From Flammeovirga pectinis (GTDB lineage Bacteria; Bacteroidota; Bacteroidia; Cytophagales; Flammeovirgaceae), in the NCBI RefSeq assembly GCF_003970675.1, contig NZ_CP034562.1, forward strand, positions 4,746,001-4,810,000: a stretch of DNA of 64,000 bases, written 5' to 3'. Made by a program: the position numbers and the translations under genes. Every line of letters begins with the position of its first letter. Within the stretch, counting starts at the first letter, position 1. This document shows, one piece after another, positions 25,600 through 34,975 of this stretch. The notes beneath the pieces were generated by a model that worked only from the letters and a program-made list of their open reading frames with translations, did not search any database and was not told the origin of the DNA.

Positions 25600-27141
25600 A
25601 TGAAAAAGGTCGAGTCAGCACTCATTTCGGTTTTTTACAAAGACAATCTAGCGCCAATTGTAAAACTACTGCAAGAACAAGGTGTCACTATCTACTCAAC
25701 AGGTGGAACGCAAAGTTTTATAGAAGAACTAGGAGCCGAAGTAACGGCTGTTGAAGACTTAACTTCGTACCCTTCTATTTTAGGAGGACGTGTTAAAACT
25801 TTACATCCTAAAATTTTTGGAGGTATCCTAAACAGAGGAGACAACGAAACTGATCAAGCTCAAATTGAGGAATTTGATATTCCGAACATTGATCTTGTAA
25901 TTGTTGATCTTTATCCATTTGAGGAAACAGTAGCTCAAGATGCAGCGCATCAAGCAATTGTAGAGAAAGTTGATATTGGAGGTATTTCTTTAATTCGTGC
26001 AGCAGCTAAGAATTATAAGGATACTTTAATTGTATCTTCTAGAGAACAATATGATGAAGTAGCAACTATTCTTTCAGAAAAGAATGGAGCAACAGATCTT
26101 AAAGATCGTATGCGTTTTGCTGCAAAAGCATTTGATATTTCTTCACACTATGATTCTAAAATCTTTGACTACTTCAATAGTGTAGTAGCAGAAGAGGAAG
26201 AAGCTATTCCTAGTTTGAAAGTATCAGAACGTACAGCTAAAACTTTACGTTACGGAGAAAACCCTCATCAAGAAGGAACATTCTACGGAGATTTATCAGA
26301 AATGTTCGACCAGTTAAATGGTAAAGAACTTTCTTATAATAACTTAGTAGATGTTGATGCTGCTGTAGCATTAATTGATGAGTTTCCTGCTAAAGAAGGA
26401 GCTGCTTTCGCTATTTTAAAGCATACAAACGCTTGTGGTGTTGCTTTAGGAAGTGATTTAAAAGATGCTTACGTAAAAGCTTTAGCTTGTGATAATGTAT
26501 CTGCATTTGGTGGTGTACTAATCAGTAATATGGAAATTGACTTGGCAACAGCTGAGGAAATTCATAAATTATTCTGTGAAGTAGTTATCGCTCCAGGTTT
26601 TAATGCAGAAGCATTAGAATTATTAAAAGGAAAGAAAAACCGTATCATCTTAAATAGAAAAGAGGTGAAATTGGGTAAAGTTCAGTACAAATCTTTATTA
26701 AACGGTGTATTAGCACAAGATAAAGACCTTACTACTGAATCGTGGGAAGATTTAAAAGTTGTTACTGAAAAATCTCCTTCAGATGCTCAAACAGCAGCAC
26801 TTCTATTTGCTAACAAAATTTGTAAACACACAAAATCTAATGCTATTGTTTTAGCAAAAGATGGTCAATTGTTTGCAAGCGGAGTAGGACAAACTTCTAG
26901 AGTTGATGCTTTAAACCAAGCAATTTTAAAAGCAAAAAGTTTTGGATTTGATTTATCAGAGGCTGTGATGGCATCTGATGCATTCTTCCCATTCCCAGAT
27001 TGTGTAGAAATTGCAGATAAAGAAGGAATCAAATCCGTTGTTCAACCTGGTGGGTCTATTAAAGATCAATTATCAGTTGATTACTGTAATGAACATGGTG
27101 TTTCTATGGTAATGACAGGTGTTCGTCATTTCAAGCACTAA
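25600..27141 (+). CDS. purH: Bifunctional AICAR formyltransferase / IMP cyclohydrolase
   Basis: 513 aa, normal family length. The N-terminal MGS-like domain (about 1-150) is the IMP cyclohydrolase: ISVFYKDNLAPIVKLLQEQGVTIYSTGGT and GGRVKTLHPKIFGGIL. The AICAR transformylase occupies the rest, with LRYGENPHQEGTFY, the catalytic Lys-His in ILKHTNACG near residue 274, and terminal MVMTGVRHFKH. Together they perform the last two steps of de novo IMP synthesis, using 10-formyl-THF. Monocistronic between terminators. Confidence 0.97.
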   Translation: MKKVESALISVFYKDNLAPIVKLLQEQGVTIYSTGGTQSFIEELGAEVTAVEDLTSYPSILGGRVKTLHPKIFGGILNRGDNETDQAQIEEFDIPNIDLVIVDLYPFEETVAQDAAHQAIVEKVDIGGISLIRAAAKNYKDTLIVSSREQYDEVATILSEKNGATDLKDRMRFAAKAFDISSHYDSKIFDYFNSVVAEEEEAIPSLKVSERTAKTLRYGENPHQEGTFYGDLSEMFDQLNGKELSYNNLVDVDAAVALIDEFPAKEGAAFAILKHTNACGVALGSDLKDAYVKALACDNVSAFGGVLISNMEIDLATAEEIHKLFCEVVIAPGFNAEALELLKGKKNRIILNRKEVKLGKVQYKSLLNGVLAQDKDLTTESWEDLKVVTEKSPSDAQTAALLFANKICKHTKSNAIVLAKDGQLFASGVGQTSRVDALNQAILKAKSFGFDLSEAVMASDAFFPFPDCVEIADKEGIKSVVQPGGSIKDQLSVDYCNEHGVSMVMTGVRHFKH

Positions 27142-27167
27142 AAATATATTAAGCTTTTGCTTAAATG

Positions 27168-27199
27168 AAGCCGGTACCTTAGGGTGTCGGCTTTTTTTT
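27168..27199 (+). terminator. Terminator of purH
   Basis: AAGCCG (27168-27173) / CGGCTT (27188-27193) with inner TACC/GGT pairing, then a T8 run. Confidence 0.85.
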
Positions 27200-27301
27200 G
27201 TAATTTAATTTTATAAATAATGACAAGAAGGCTTTATCAATAAGCATTACCTTTTTCATTATTATTAGGAACAATACTTTATAACTTAACCTAGAGTTGA
27301 T

Positions 27302-27535
27302 ATGAATACATGGAAGGAAGAGAATAATCAGCTTCAAAAAACTTTTACATTTAAAGACTTTCCCGAAGCATTTGCCTTTATGACAAGGGTAGCATTCTTA
27401 GCAGAAGCTCATCAACATCATCCTAATTGGTCGAATGTGTGGAATAAAGTAGACATTTGTTTAACAACACATGATGCAGGTAATACCGTAACTCAAAAAG
27501 ATAGGGATTTAGCAGCTGCAATTGATCAAATATAG
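27302..27535 (+). CDS. Pterin-4a-carbinolamine dehydratase
   Basis: 77 aa, a compact member of the DCoH/PhhB family that dehydrates 4a-hydroxytetrahydrobiopterin, recycling the cofactor of aromatic amino-acid hydroxylases. The diagnostic histidine motif HQHHPNWSNVWNKV is at about residues 38-51, and FKDFPEAFAFMTRVA is the helical start. It is shorter than many homologues (about 95-110 aa) at the N-terminus, but the core is complete. The start ATG at 27302 is the only sensible one. It converges on mutL with 3 nt between the two stops and no terminator in between. Confidence 0.93.
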   Translation: MNTWKEENNQLQKTFTFKDFPEAFAFMTRVAFLAEAHQHHPNWSNVWNKVDICLTTHDAGNTVTQKDRDLAAAIDQI

Positions 27536-27538
27536 AAA

Positions 27539-29536
27539 CTATCGGATATTAAACATTCCTTCAATTTGTGCAGTATCCATCAATACAACTGTCTTTTTAC
27601 CATCAGGTGTATAATTTGGAGAAGAGCAAGAAAATAATTGTTCAATCATAGACTTCATTTCTTGAAGTTCTAACAATTGACCACTTTTAATACTAGCTCT
27701 TTTTGCTAAAGCACGAGCAATACTATCATTAGATGATAAACGTAACTGTTCTTGGTTGTGCTTTATTTGTTCAAATAACTCTTCAAGAATTTCTTGTTCA
27801 TCACCACCTTGGATAATTGTAGGTACTCCATTAATTAAAATGGTATTGTCTTTTTCTACTTTGAAATTGAAGCCTAATGCTGCGATTTCTGTAGTAAAAT
27901 CAGAAAATAAAGCAAAATCCGAAGGGTTTAATTGTACCGTTTTTGGAAATAATAATTGCTGAGATACACCCGAAGTATTTTCTATTTGAGAAAGAAATTT
28001 TTCATATAGAATACGTTCGTGAGCGGCCTCTTGATCCATCCACATAACACCAGATTTAACTTGATACATAATATATTTATTATGTAGTTGGATTGGTATT
28101 ACATTATCAGATGGAAAACCTTCTAAAACAGTATCTTTTTCTGTTGAATTATCAAGATCATTAGCTCTACTACTATAAGTAAGAGATTGTTCTGTAGAAT
28201 CTGAATTCGAAAAGTTATTTGATGATTGATTATCACCCATTTCAATTGGATTCCAAGGAGAAAAATCAGGCATATCACTTGAAGGTTGATTCCAAGTGTT
28301 TAAACGAGAAGATATTTTTACAAAATCATCGTTTTCTGAATTTTGATCGAAAGGAACATTGACAGAGAAATTGTCTAATGAATTTGACGTTGATGCAAAA
28401 TCATTTGATGATGGAGCAGGTAAATCTGGAATATTAGAAGAAAGGTCTTTTTCTAAAGGAGGTATCATTTGATTATTTCCTAGAATACTTTCTTTCCTAT
28501 CTTTTGCAAAGTTTACATCAATACCAAAATCAATAGAAGGAGCAACTCCATAACTAGCTAATGCTTGTTTTACAGCAGCACTAACAATAGCATAGGTTGT
28601 TCTTTCATCTGCAAATTTCACTTCTGTTTTAGTAGGGTGTACATTTACGTCAACATCACTAGGGTCTATTTCTATGTAAAGTAAATAGAATGGAAAATGA
28701 CTTTCAGGCAATATTGAGTCGTATGCCGTCATTATTGCATGATTTAATGCCGAGTGTTTAATGTATCTGCCATTTACAAAGAAGAATTGTTCTCCACGTG
28801 TTTTCTTTGCATTCTCTGGCTTACCAATATAACCTCTCACCTTAATTACATCAAGATCTTCTTGACAAGGATACAGTTGTTCTTGATAAGATTTACCAAA
28901 CATAGAAACAATACGCTTAGCAATATTACCAGCTCTTAGATTATAGATTTCTTTATCATCAGAAATCATCAGCATAGAAATTTCTGGATGAGCTAGTGCT
29001 ACACGCTGAAACTCATCTATGATGTGCTTTAATTCTACAGGATTAGATTTTAAAAACTTTCTTCTAGCAGGAACATTAAAGAATAAATTTTTCACTGAAA
29101 AACTTGTTCCTTTAGGAGTACTAATAGGTTCTTGTTTTTTAATTTCGGAACCTTCAATTTCTATAGTAGTACCAATTTCATCTTCCTCTTTTTTTGTTTT
29201 CACAACAACTTGTGCAACAGCAGCAATAGAAGCAAGCGCCTCACCTCTAAAACCAAATGTGTTGATATTAAAAAGATCATCAGAAGAAAGAATCTTAGAT
29301 GTTGCGTGACGTTCAAAACTCATTCGTACGTCAGTTTCAGACATACCAATTCCGTTATCAATTACTTGAATTAGAGTTTTACCAGCGTCTTTTACCTTTA
29401 AAATAATAGCGTCACTACCTGCATCGATAGCATTTTCTACTAGCTCTTTTACTACGGAAGCGGGGCGCTGTACCACTTCACCTGCAGCAATTTGATTGGC
29501 TAATGACTCAGGTAATAAACGAATTACGTCTTGCAT
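27539..29536 (-). CDS. mutL: DNA mismatch repair protein MutL
   Basis: 665 aa. N-terminal GHKL ATPase: ELVENAIDAG (31-40, catalytic Glu and Mg-binding Asn), DNGIGM, and FGFRGEALASI. A transducer domain follows to about 330. A Ser/Asn/Asp-rich linker of about 140 residues (345-485) leads to the C-terminal dimerisation domain (about 486-665). There the metal-site motif of endonuclease-type MutL (DQHAAHE) reads DQEAAHE near residue 507, and the expected CPxGRP reads TPDGKK near 643. This copy therefore may lack nicking activity. Mismatch repair with MutS (not in the window). Confidence 0.96.
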   Translation of the reverse strand: MQDVIRLLPESLANQIAAGEVVQRPASVVKELVENAIDAGSDAIILKVKDAGKTLIQVIDNGIGMSETDVRMSFERHATSKILSSDDLFNINTFGFRGEALASIAAVAQVVVKTKKEEDEIGTTIEIEGSEIKKQEPISTPKGTSFSVKNLFFNVPARRKFLKSNPVELKHIIDEFQRVALAHPEISMLMISDDKEIYNLRAGNIAKRIVSMFGKSYQEQLYPCQEDLDVIKVRGYIGKPENAKKTRGEQFFFVNGRYIKHSALNHAIMTAYDSILPESHFPFYLLYIEIDPSDVDVNVHPTKTEVKFADERTTYAIVSAAVKQALASYGVAPSIDFGIDVNFAKDRKESILGNNQMIPPLEKDLSSNIPDLPAPSSNDFASTSNSLDNFSVNVPFDQNSENDDFVKISSRLNTWNQPSSDMPDFSPWNPIEMGDNQSSNNFSNSDSTEQSLTYSSRANDLDNSTEKDTVLEGFPSDNVIPIQLHNKYIMYQVKSGVMWMDQEAAHERILYEKFLSQIENTSGVSQQLLFPKTVQLNPSDFALFSDFTTEIAALGFNFKVEKDNTILINGVPTIIQGGDEQEILEELFEQIKHNQEQLRLSSNDSIARALAKRASIKSGQLLELQEMKSMIEQLFSCSSPNYTPDGKKTVVLMDTAQIEGMFNIR

Positions 29537-29657
29537 ACTTTCTTTTTATAAAATGCTTCTTTTTAAAGATAGCACCTTAATCTTTTTTATTGTGAATATC
29601 CAATAAAAATTAATCTTACCGGATTTACAAAAATAACGTCTTTTCAGTTGAAAAAAA

Positions 29658-29692
29658 ATGCTTCTTCTACTAATAAACAGTAAAAGAAGCAT
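29658..29692 (-). terminator. Terminator of ettA
   Basis: Fourteen-base arms ATGCTTCTTCTACT (29658-29671) / AGTAAAAGAAGCAT (29679-29692), one mismatch. Read leftward it is followed by eight T. Confidence 0.85.
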
Positions 29693-29717
29693 CTTTTTAG
29701 AGTTGTTTGATAAAAAA

Positions 29718-31406
29718 TTATTTTGTCAATTTTTTATATTTCAATCTTTTTGGTGTGATATCTCCAATTTCTTCTCTTCTTTTCTCTTCATACTCAGAGA
29801 AGTTACCTTCAAAGTATCTTACAGTAGACTCACCTTCAAACACTAATAAGTGTGTTGCCAATCTATCTAAGAACCAACGGTCGTGAGAAATAATTACAGC
29901 ACAACCTGCAAAGTTTTCTAATGCTTCTTCTAAAGAACGCATTGTGTTAACATCTAAATCATTGGTAGGCTCATCAAGTAATAATAAGTTAGACCCTTTT
30001 TTAAGTGTCATAGCTAATTGAACTCTGTTACGCATACCTCCAGATAAATCACCTACTTTTTTATTCTGATCATTACCTGCAAAGTTAAATTTAGAAACAT
30101 AAGCTCTAGAGTTAACTTGGCGTCCATCAATCTCCATCAGTTCATTACCTCCAGAAATTGTTTCCCATACAGTTTTGGTTTTATCAATATCATTATGTTC
30201 CTGATCGATATAACCAATCTCTACAGTTTCACCAACATCAAAAGTACCAGACAATGGTTTTAATTGTCCTGTAATTAATTTGAATAGGGTTGTTTTACCA
30301 ACACCGTTTGGCCCAACAATACCGACAATACCACCTTGAGGTAAAGTAAAATTAAGATCTTCGTAAAGAACTTTATCATCAAAAGCCATAGAAACACCTT
30401 TTGCCTCAATTACTTTAGAACCTAAACGAGGGCCTGCAGGAATAAAGATTTCTAATTGTGCTTCTTTCTCTTTAGAATCTTCATTTAATAGAGATTCGTA
30501 AGAACTTAAACGAGCTTTTTGTTTAGCATGACGTCCTTTTGGAGTCATTTTAATCCACTCTAATTCTCTTTCAAGAGTTTTCTGACGTTTAGTTTCTTGT
30601 TTATCTTCTTTCGCTAAGCGTTTTTGTTTTTGATCTAACCACGAAGAGTAATTTCCTTTCCAAGGAATGCCTTCTCCACGGTCTAATTCAAGAATCCAGC
30701 CTGCTACGTTATCTAAGAAATAACGGTCGTGAGTTACTGCAATTACAGTACCTTTATATTGTTGTAAATGTTGCTCTAACCAATATACAGATTCAGCATC
30801 TAAGTGGTTGGTAGGTTCATCTAGTAACAGTACATCTGGAGCTTGAAGAAGTAGTCTACATAATGCTACTCTACGTTTTTCACCTCCTGATAACACACTA
30901 ATTTTTTGATCTTCTGGAGGGCAACGAAGAGCATCCATTGCACGGTCAAGTTTACTGTCTAACTCCCAGGCATCTAGATTATCTAATTTCTCTTGAACTT
31001 CTCCTTGTCGTTCAATTAATTTATTCATAGCATCCGGATCATCTAATATCTCCGGCTCTGCAAATTTTAGATTTATTTCTTCAAATTCTTGAAGTAAATC
31101 AACAGTCTCTTGTGCACCTTCTTGTACAACTTCTTTTACTGTTTTTTCTGGGTCTAAAAGAGGTTCTTGCTCTAAATAACCAATACTATATCCTTGAGAA
31201 AAAACAACTTCTCCTCTATATTCTGTATCTACTCCAGCTATAATGCGAAGTAGAGATGATTTACCTGATCCATTTAGACCTAAAACACCAATTTTGGCAC
31301 CATAGAAAAAAGAAAGGTATATATTTTTTAATACCTGTTTATTAGGTGGATATACCTTTGTAACACCAGCCATCGAGAAGATGACAGTTTCATTATTATT
31401 ACTCAT
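29718..31406 (-). CDS. ettA: Energy-dependent translational throttle protein EttA (ABC-F)
   Basis: 562-aa ABC-F ATPase that binds the ribosomal E site and gates entry into elongation according to ATP/ADP. Two ATPase domains without membrane segments: Walker A GLNGSGKSS and GPNGVGKTT, signatures LSGGEKRRVALCRLLL and LSGGMRNRVQLAM, Walker B LLLDEPTNHLD and LLLDEPTNDLD. The inter-domain linker (about 245-310) and the arm segment in domain 1 are present, and the C-terminal RRREEIGDITPKRLKYKKLT-like end is typical. Single gene divergent from the DUF349 gene. Confidence 0.96.
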   Translation of the reverse strand: MSNNNETVIFSMAGVTKVYPPNKQVLKNIYLSFFYGAKIGVLGLNGSGKSSLLRIIAGVDTEYRGEVVFSQGYSIGYLEQEPLLDPEKTVKEVVQEGAQETVDLLQEFEEINLKFAEPEILDDPDAMNKLIERQGEVQEKLDNLDAWELDSKLDRAMDALRCPPEDQKISVLSGGEKRRVALCRLLLQAPDVLLLDEPTNHLDAESVYWLEQHLQQYKGTVIAVTHDRYFLDNVAGWILELDRGEGIPWKGNYSSWLDQKQKRLAKEDKQETKRQKTLERELEWIKMTPKGRHAKQKARLSSYESLLNEDSKEKEAQLEIFIPAGPRLGSKVIEAKGVSMAFDDKVLYEDLNFTLPQGGIVGIVGPNGVGKTTLFKLITGQLKPLSGTFDVGETVEIGYIDQEHNDIDKTKTVWETISGGNELMEIDGRQVNSRAYVSKFNFAGNDQNKKVGDLSGGMRNRVQLAMTLKKGSNLLLLDEPTNDLDVNTMRSLEEALENFAGCAVIISHDRWFLDRLATHLLVFEGESTVRYFEGNFSEYEEKRREEIGDITPKRLKYKKLTK

Positions 31407-31734
31407 ATTTATTAATACTTTGAACTTATTTCTACAATAAATCGTAAATGTAGATGAAAGTTAGTTATACAGATACAAATTATGATATATATCTGATAAA
31501 AATTTGCAATTAATAAAGTAAGATAGCAAATTGCATGATATATAATCAGTTATTAAAATGGATGTTAATGAATGTGCGATAAATCACTTGATTTTAAACA
31601 CTCATTTTTGACTTTCAATTACTTTGAATTTATTGAATTAGTTATTGGATTACATATTAAAATATTAATTAGAATTTATTATCAAAATTAGGTTTGTAAG
31701 AGACTATCGAAGACTATTGATCATTTCAGAATTA

Positions 31735-31742
31735 TAACTTTG
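31735..31742 (+). promoter_or_regulatory. Possible promoter of the DUF349 gene (-7 TAACTTTG)
   Basis: TAACTTTG fits TAnnTTTG exactly. The nearest -33-like ATTG (31716-31719) has only a 15-nt spacer, so support is partial. It would give a leader of about 115-120 nt. Confidence 0.4.
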
Positions 31743-31765
31743 ATCATAATTTACAATTTTAATGC

Positions 31766-31778
31766 ATGTCGGTGACAT
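31766..31778. promoter_or_regulatory. Short palindrome in the DUF349 leader
   Basis: ATGTC-GGT-GACAT, a 5-bp inverted repeat inside the expected 5' leader, flanked by TGC and GCA. It could be an operator or small RNA hairpin; chance is possible. Confidence 0.3.
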
Positions 31779-31867
31779 AGCATTAAAGGATATATCTTCA
31801 CCAATTTATTTATAAAGTTTAATCAACAACTTTTATTATCATTTAAAAACCAAACAGGCGAATAGCG

Positions 31868-33805
31868 ATGTCAGATTCCCAAATTATCGAGCACAAGAAC
31901 ATTACAGAGTACGGATATGTACAAGAAGGTAAAGTATTTCTACGAGGGTATTACGATTTTAAAGACCGAGAAATCGGTGTAGTAAGAGAAAGCGACGAAG
32001 AAAGTTTACAATATTTTGTAGACAGATTTTCAATGGTAACAGACAAAGTTTTGGCTGTTCAAGATGCTGTTCATACTGCAGAGAACAAAGGTTCTTTCTT
32101 AATGAAGCTCATTCACATGAGAACTTATCTAGCTTCATTTAATGGTTTAGGAGATTTTACTAAACTATACGAAATTATCAATGTATTAGAAGATGAAATC
32201 AACGATTACATTGCTATTAACAGAGATAAAAACCTTGAAATTAAGCAAGCTTTATTAAAAGAAGCAGAAGATTGGAAAGGAAGCCAAGATTGGAAAGAAG
32301 CATCTCTACGCTTTAAAGAAATTAAAATGAACTGGATCAAAACCGGTTCAGCTATCAAGGAAGAAGAAGAAGAACTTTCTGAAAAGTTCAATGCTTATAT
32401 GGATGAGTTCTATCAAGGTAGAACAGAATTCTTTAGAGAGCAAAATGAACTTCATGAACAATATATTGATCTATACGAAGCTTTACTTATTAAAGTAAGA
32501 CGAATTAATCGTCAAGGCGGCGGAGATGATCACGTTCAAGCTGTTAAAGATATTCAGCAAGAATGGAGAAACGTTGGCCAAGTTCCTAAAAAGAAAATGG
32601 GATTCTTGGGTAATGATTTCAAACGTGAAACTGCTAAATTCTTCAACTCATTAGGTGGAGGATATGGTCAAGATCGTGGTGGTTATGGTCAGCAACGTGG
32701 TGGCTATGGTCAGCAGCGTGGTGGTTATGGTCAACAAGGCGGTGGAGATCGCGGCGGATACCAACAACGCGGTGGTTATGGTCAACAAGGCGGTGGAGAT
32801 CGTGGAGGTTACCAACAACGTGGTGGTTATGGTCAACAAGGCGGTGGAGATCGCGGTGGATACCAACAACGCGGTGGTTATGGTCAACAAAGCGGTGGAG
32901 ATCGCGGCGGATACCAACAACGCAGTAGTGGTGGAGATCGCGGTGGTTATGGTCAACAAGGCGGTGGAGATCGCGGCGGATACCAACAACGCGGTGGTTA
33001 TGGTCAACAAGGCGGTGGAGATCGCGGCGGATACCAACAACGTAGTGGTGGTGGAGATCGTGGCGGATATGGCCAACAAGGCGGTGGAGATCGCGGCGGA
33101 TACCAACAACGCAGTAGTGGTGGAGAACGCGGTGGTTACCAACAACGTAGTAGTGGTGGTGAACGCGGAGGATACGGCCAACAAAGTGGTGGAGAACGTG
33201 GTGGCTACCAACAACGTAGTAGTGAAGGAGAACGCGGAGGTTACCAACAACGCGGAAGTTACCAACAACGTGAAAGTTATGGTAGCAGTGATCGTCCTGC
33301 TTACAGTACTAGAGATATGGGTTCAGCTGGTGTTCCTCAAGAATCTAAAAAAGATTTATTAGACACAGCAGAAAGATACTTAACAGATGGTGCACCATTT
33401 AATATTGCAAACATTAAGCAATTGCAAAATGGATGGAAATCTTTAGGTAAAGAACCTTCTCAAGAAGATAAAGAAATGAATTTACGTTTCCGTATTGTTT
33501 GTAACGAAATCTTTGAGAGTCATTTCTTAGAGCGTACTGCAAAAAATGAGGAGCCAGATTTATATAGCTTATCTGATTTTGAGCAATTGAAAATCAAACT
33601 TGACATCTTAAGAGAATCTATTCGTAAAGATGAGCAAGAGTTATTTGAATTTAATGCTAAATATTCTTCAATTTTGTCTTCGTCTACAACGGAACAAAAC
33701 ACAGAGAATTACGCTTTATATCAAGAACGTAACAACTATGTGAACAAGTTGAAAACAAAACAACGTATCCTTAAGAAATTAGAGGATAAATTGTTAGCAA
33801 TGTAA
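31868..33805 (+). CDS. DUF349 protein with long Gly/Gln/Arg (RGG-like) repeat
   Basis: 645 aa, cytoplasmic. Helical DUF349 domains flank a disordered block: residues about 1-255 before (e.g. [26 protein letters not shown], then [15 protein letters not shown]) and about 495-645 after ([38 protein letters not shown]). Residues 263 to about 472 are an imperfect repeat of [20 protein letters not shown]349 function is unknown. The repeat has the composition of eukaryotic RGG/prion-like RNA-binding or condensate-forming regions, a rare look for a bacterial protein. Start ATG 31868; monocistronic with a strong terminator. Confidence 0.88.
   Translation: MSDSQIIEHKNITEYGYVQEGKVFLRGYYDFKDREIGVVRESDEESLQYFVDRFSMVTDKVLAVQDAVHTAENKGSFLMKLIHMRTYLASFNGLGDFTKLYEIINVLEDEINDYIAINRDKNLEIKQALLKEAEDWKGSQDWKEASLRFKEIKMNWIKTGSAIKEEEEELSEKFNAYMDEFYQGRTEFFREQNELHEQYIDLYEALLIKVRRINRQGGGDDHVQAVKDIQQEWRNVGQVPKKKMGFLGNDFKRETAKFFNSLGGGYGQDRGGYGQQRGGYGQQRGGYGQQGGGDRGGYQQRGGYGQQGGGDRGGYQQRGGYGQQGGGDRGGYQQRGGYGQQSGGDRGGYQQRSSGGDRGGYGQQGGGDRGGYQQRGGYGQQGGGDRGGYQQRSGGGDRGGYGQQGGGDRGGYQQRSSGGERGGYQQRSSGGERGGYGQQSGGERGGYQQRSSEGERGGYQQRGSYQQRESYGSSDRPAYSTRDMGSAGVPQESKKDLLDTAERYLTDGAPFNIANIKQLQNGWKSLGKEPSQEDKEMNLRFRIVCNEIFESHFLERTAKNEEPDLYSLSDFEQLKIKLDILRESIRKDEQELFEFNAKYSSILSSSTTEQNTENYALYQERNNYVNKLKTKQRILKKLEDKLLAM
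32654..33285 (+). repeat. In-frame tandem repeat encoding [17 protein letters not shown] units
   Basis: About 630 nt of degenerate tandem repeats with a 51-nt basic unit plus shortened variants ([12 protein letters not shown] near the end). It stays in frame throughout and uses both synonymous Gly and Arg codons, so selection seems to act on protein. The copy number is likely to vary between strains. Confidence 0.9.
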
Positions 33806-33824
33806 TTCACATTATTAAATATTT

Positions 33825-33863
33825 AAAGCACCTTAGAATTCATTTTCTAAGGTGCTTTTTTTT
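33825..33863 (+). terminator. Terminator of the DUF349 gene
   Basis: Perfect 14-bp stem AAAGCACCTTAGAA (33825-33838) / TTCTAAGGTGCTTT (33845-33858), then a long T-run. Confidence 0.9.
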
Positions 33864-34018
33864 ATTACTTAGGTACGAAAACTTACATTAATAGCTAAAT
33901 GATTTTTAATATTCTCGATATTTGTATGTACTGCTAACATAAGAACTTTAAGAATATGGCATGATATTTTTAAGTGAAGTGATAACTGAAAATAAATAAT
34001 CCTAGATATTATTCCATT

Positions 34019-34879
34019 ATGCGACAAATAATGAAAACATATAAATTACTGATCTGCTTATTATTTATAAGTATATCAGCACTTGCTCAAGCACCTGATA
34101 CAATGACCAACCCACACTCAATGATGAATATTCAGAAATATGAGGTAATGTGGAAAAAGTCATTATGGTTTAGAGTAAATCTTCAGACAAAATCTAATTA
34201 TGGTTTCTTCGCGAAAAATCACGAGATCACTCAAGTGATTATTGATGCGGTAAAGAATGATAAGATTGTACCTTTTGCAAGTGATACACTCGAAACAAGA
34301 ATATCGAAACAAGAGTTTCTTAGCCGTTTAATTATTCCTCAGACAATATCTGATACTGATTATGATGACGACGATGCTGCTTGGGGTGATTTAGATGGAA
34401 ATAAAGCAGCAAATGATTCTGGTCAAAAACCAGGTGATGAATATTCTGCAGATCGATTATGGGCTATTGAATTAAAAGTGGACAGAATCTTTGATAAAAG
34501 AAGGTCTAAGATGTATTCTGATTTAGTTGCTGTTAATTTAATTATTCCAGCTTCTGAAAACCCAAAAGGAATAGACATTGTATTAGGTTCTTTTTCATTT
34601 AGAGAATTGAATGAGATGGTATTTCATTTACAAGGAGAAGATGGTAAATTAATAGATGACCCATCAGCAATATGGTACAATAGTTATAACCCTGCTCAGC
34701 ATAGAAATTTAGGTGATGCTTTTGCTTTAGAATTATATGATGGTAGATTAATTAAGTTTGAAAACCCACAAGATAATTCAATCATCATGATGTATGGAAA
34801 TAATAAACGTTCTTTATATCAATCTCAAGAAGCGGTTTACAAACTAATGGAATACGAAGCTCTTCTTTGGGAATATTAA
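34019..34879 (+). CDS. gldN: GldN-like gliding motility / type IX secretion protein
   Basis: 286 aa with signal peptide (cleavage after SALAQ, residue about 24). Family features: KYEVMWKKSLWFRVNLQTKSN near 36-57, then ITQVIIDAVKNDKIVPFASD, the DRIFDKRRSKMYSDLVAVNLI core, and FELYDG-type LYDGRLIKFENPQDN. The GldN/PorN protein forms, with GldK, a periplasmic ring of the type IX secretion system. gldK, gldL and gldM are not beside it, unlike the usual gldKLMN order. It could be an orphan paralogue, and some identity is by pattern only. ATG 34031 is an alternative start. Confidence 0.68.
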   Translation: MRQIMKTYKLLICLLFISISALAQAPDTMTNPHSMMNIQKYEVMWKKSLWFRVNLQTKSNYGFFAKNHEITQVIIDAVKNDKIVPFASDTLETRISKQEFLSRLIIPQTISDTDYDDDDAAWGDLDGNKAANDSGQKPGDEYSADRLWAIELKVDRIFDKRRSKMYSDLVAVNLIIPASENPKGIDIVLGSFSFRELNEMVFHLQGEDGKLIDDPSAIWYNSYNPAQHRNLGDAFALELYDGRLIKFENPQDNSIIMMYGNNKRSLYQSQEAVYKLMEYEALLWEY

Positions 34880-34899
34880 AAAGACCAACAAAATACTTT

Positions 34900-34927
34900 A
34901 AGCCATATCAATTTGATATGGCTTTTT
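34900..34927 (+). terminator. Terminator of the gldN-like gene
   Basis: AAGCCATATCAA (34900-34911) / TTGATATGGCTT (34913-34924), then a T-run; the effective loop is a few bases. Confidence 0.8.
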
Positions 34928-34975
34928 TATTATTTTTGATTAATAAGAATCTAAACTAAGATACCAATAAGCAAA

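Larger units (their letters stand above)
31407..31867. other. 461-nt divergent intergenic region
   Basis: AT-rich leader and promoter DNA between ettA and the DUF349 gene. No credible gene. An exact -7 element (31735-31742) and a short palindrome (31766-31778) are the only features I can point to. Confidence 0.5.

Noticed and set aside
28785..28805. CCACGTG core within mutL as a fourth parS site
   Set aside because: The flanks do not fit the parS consensus beyond the CACGTG core.
32651..33362. Long open frames on both strands (Val/Asn/Ala- or Thr/Ser-rich) over the DUF349 repeat
   Set aside because: They are by-products of the repetitive Gly/Gln/Arg coding sequence; the 645-aa frame has conserved flanking domains.
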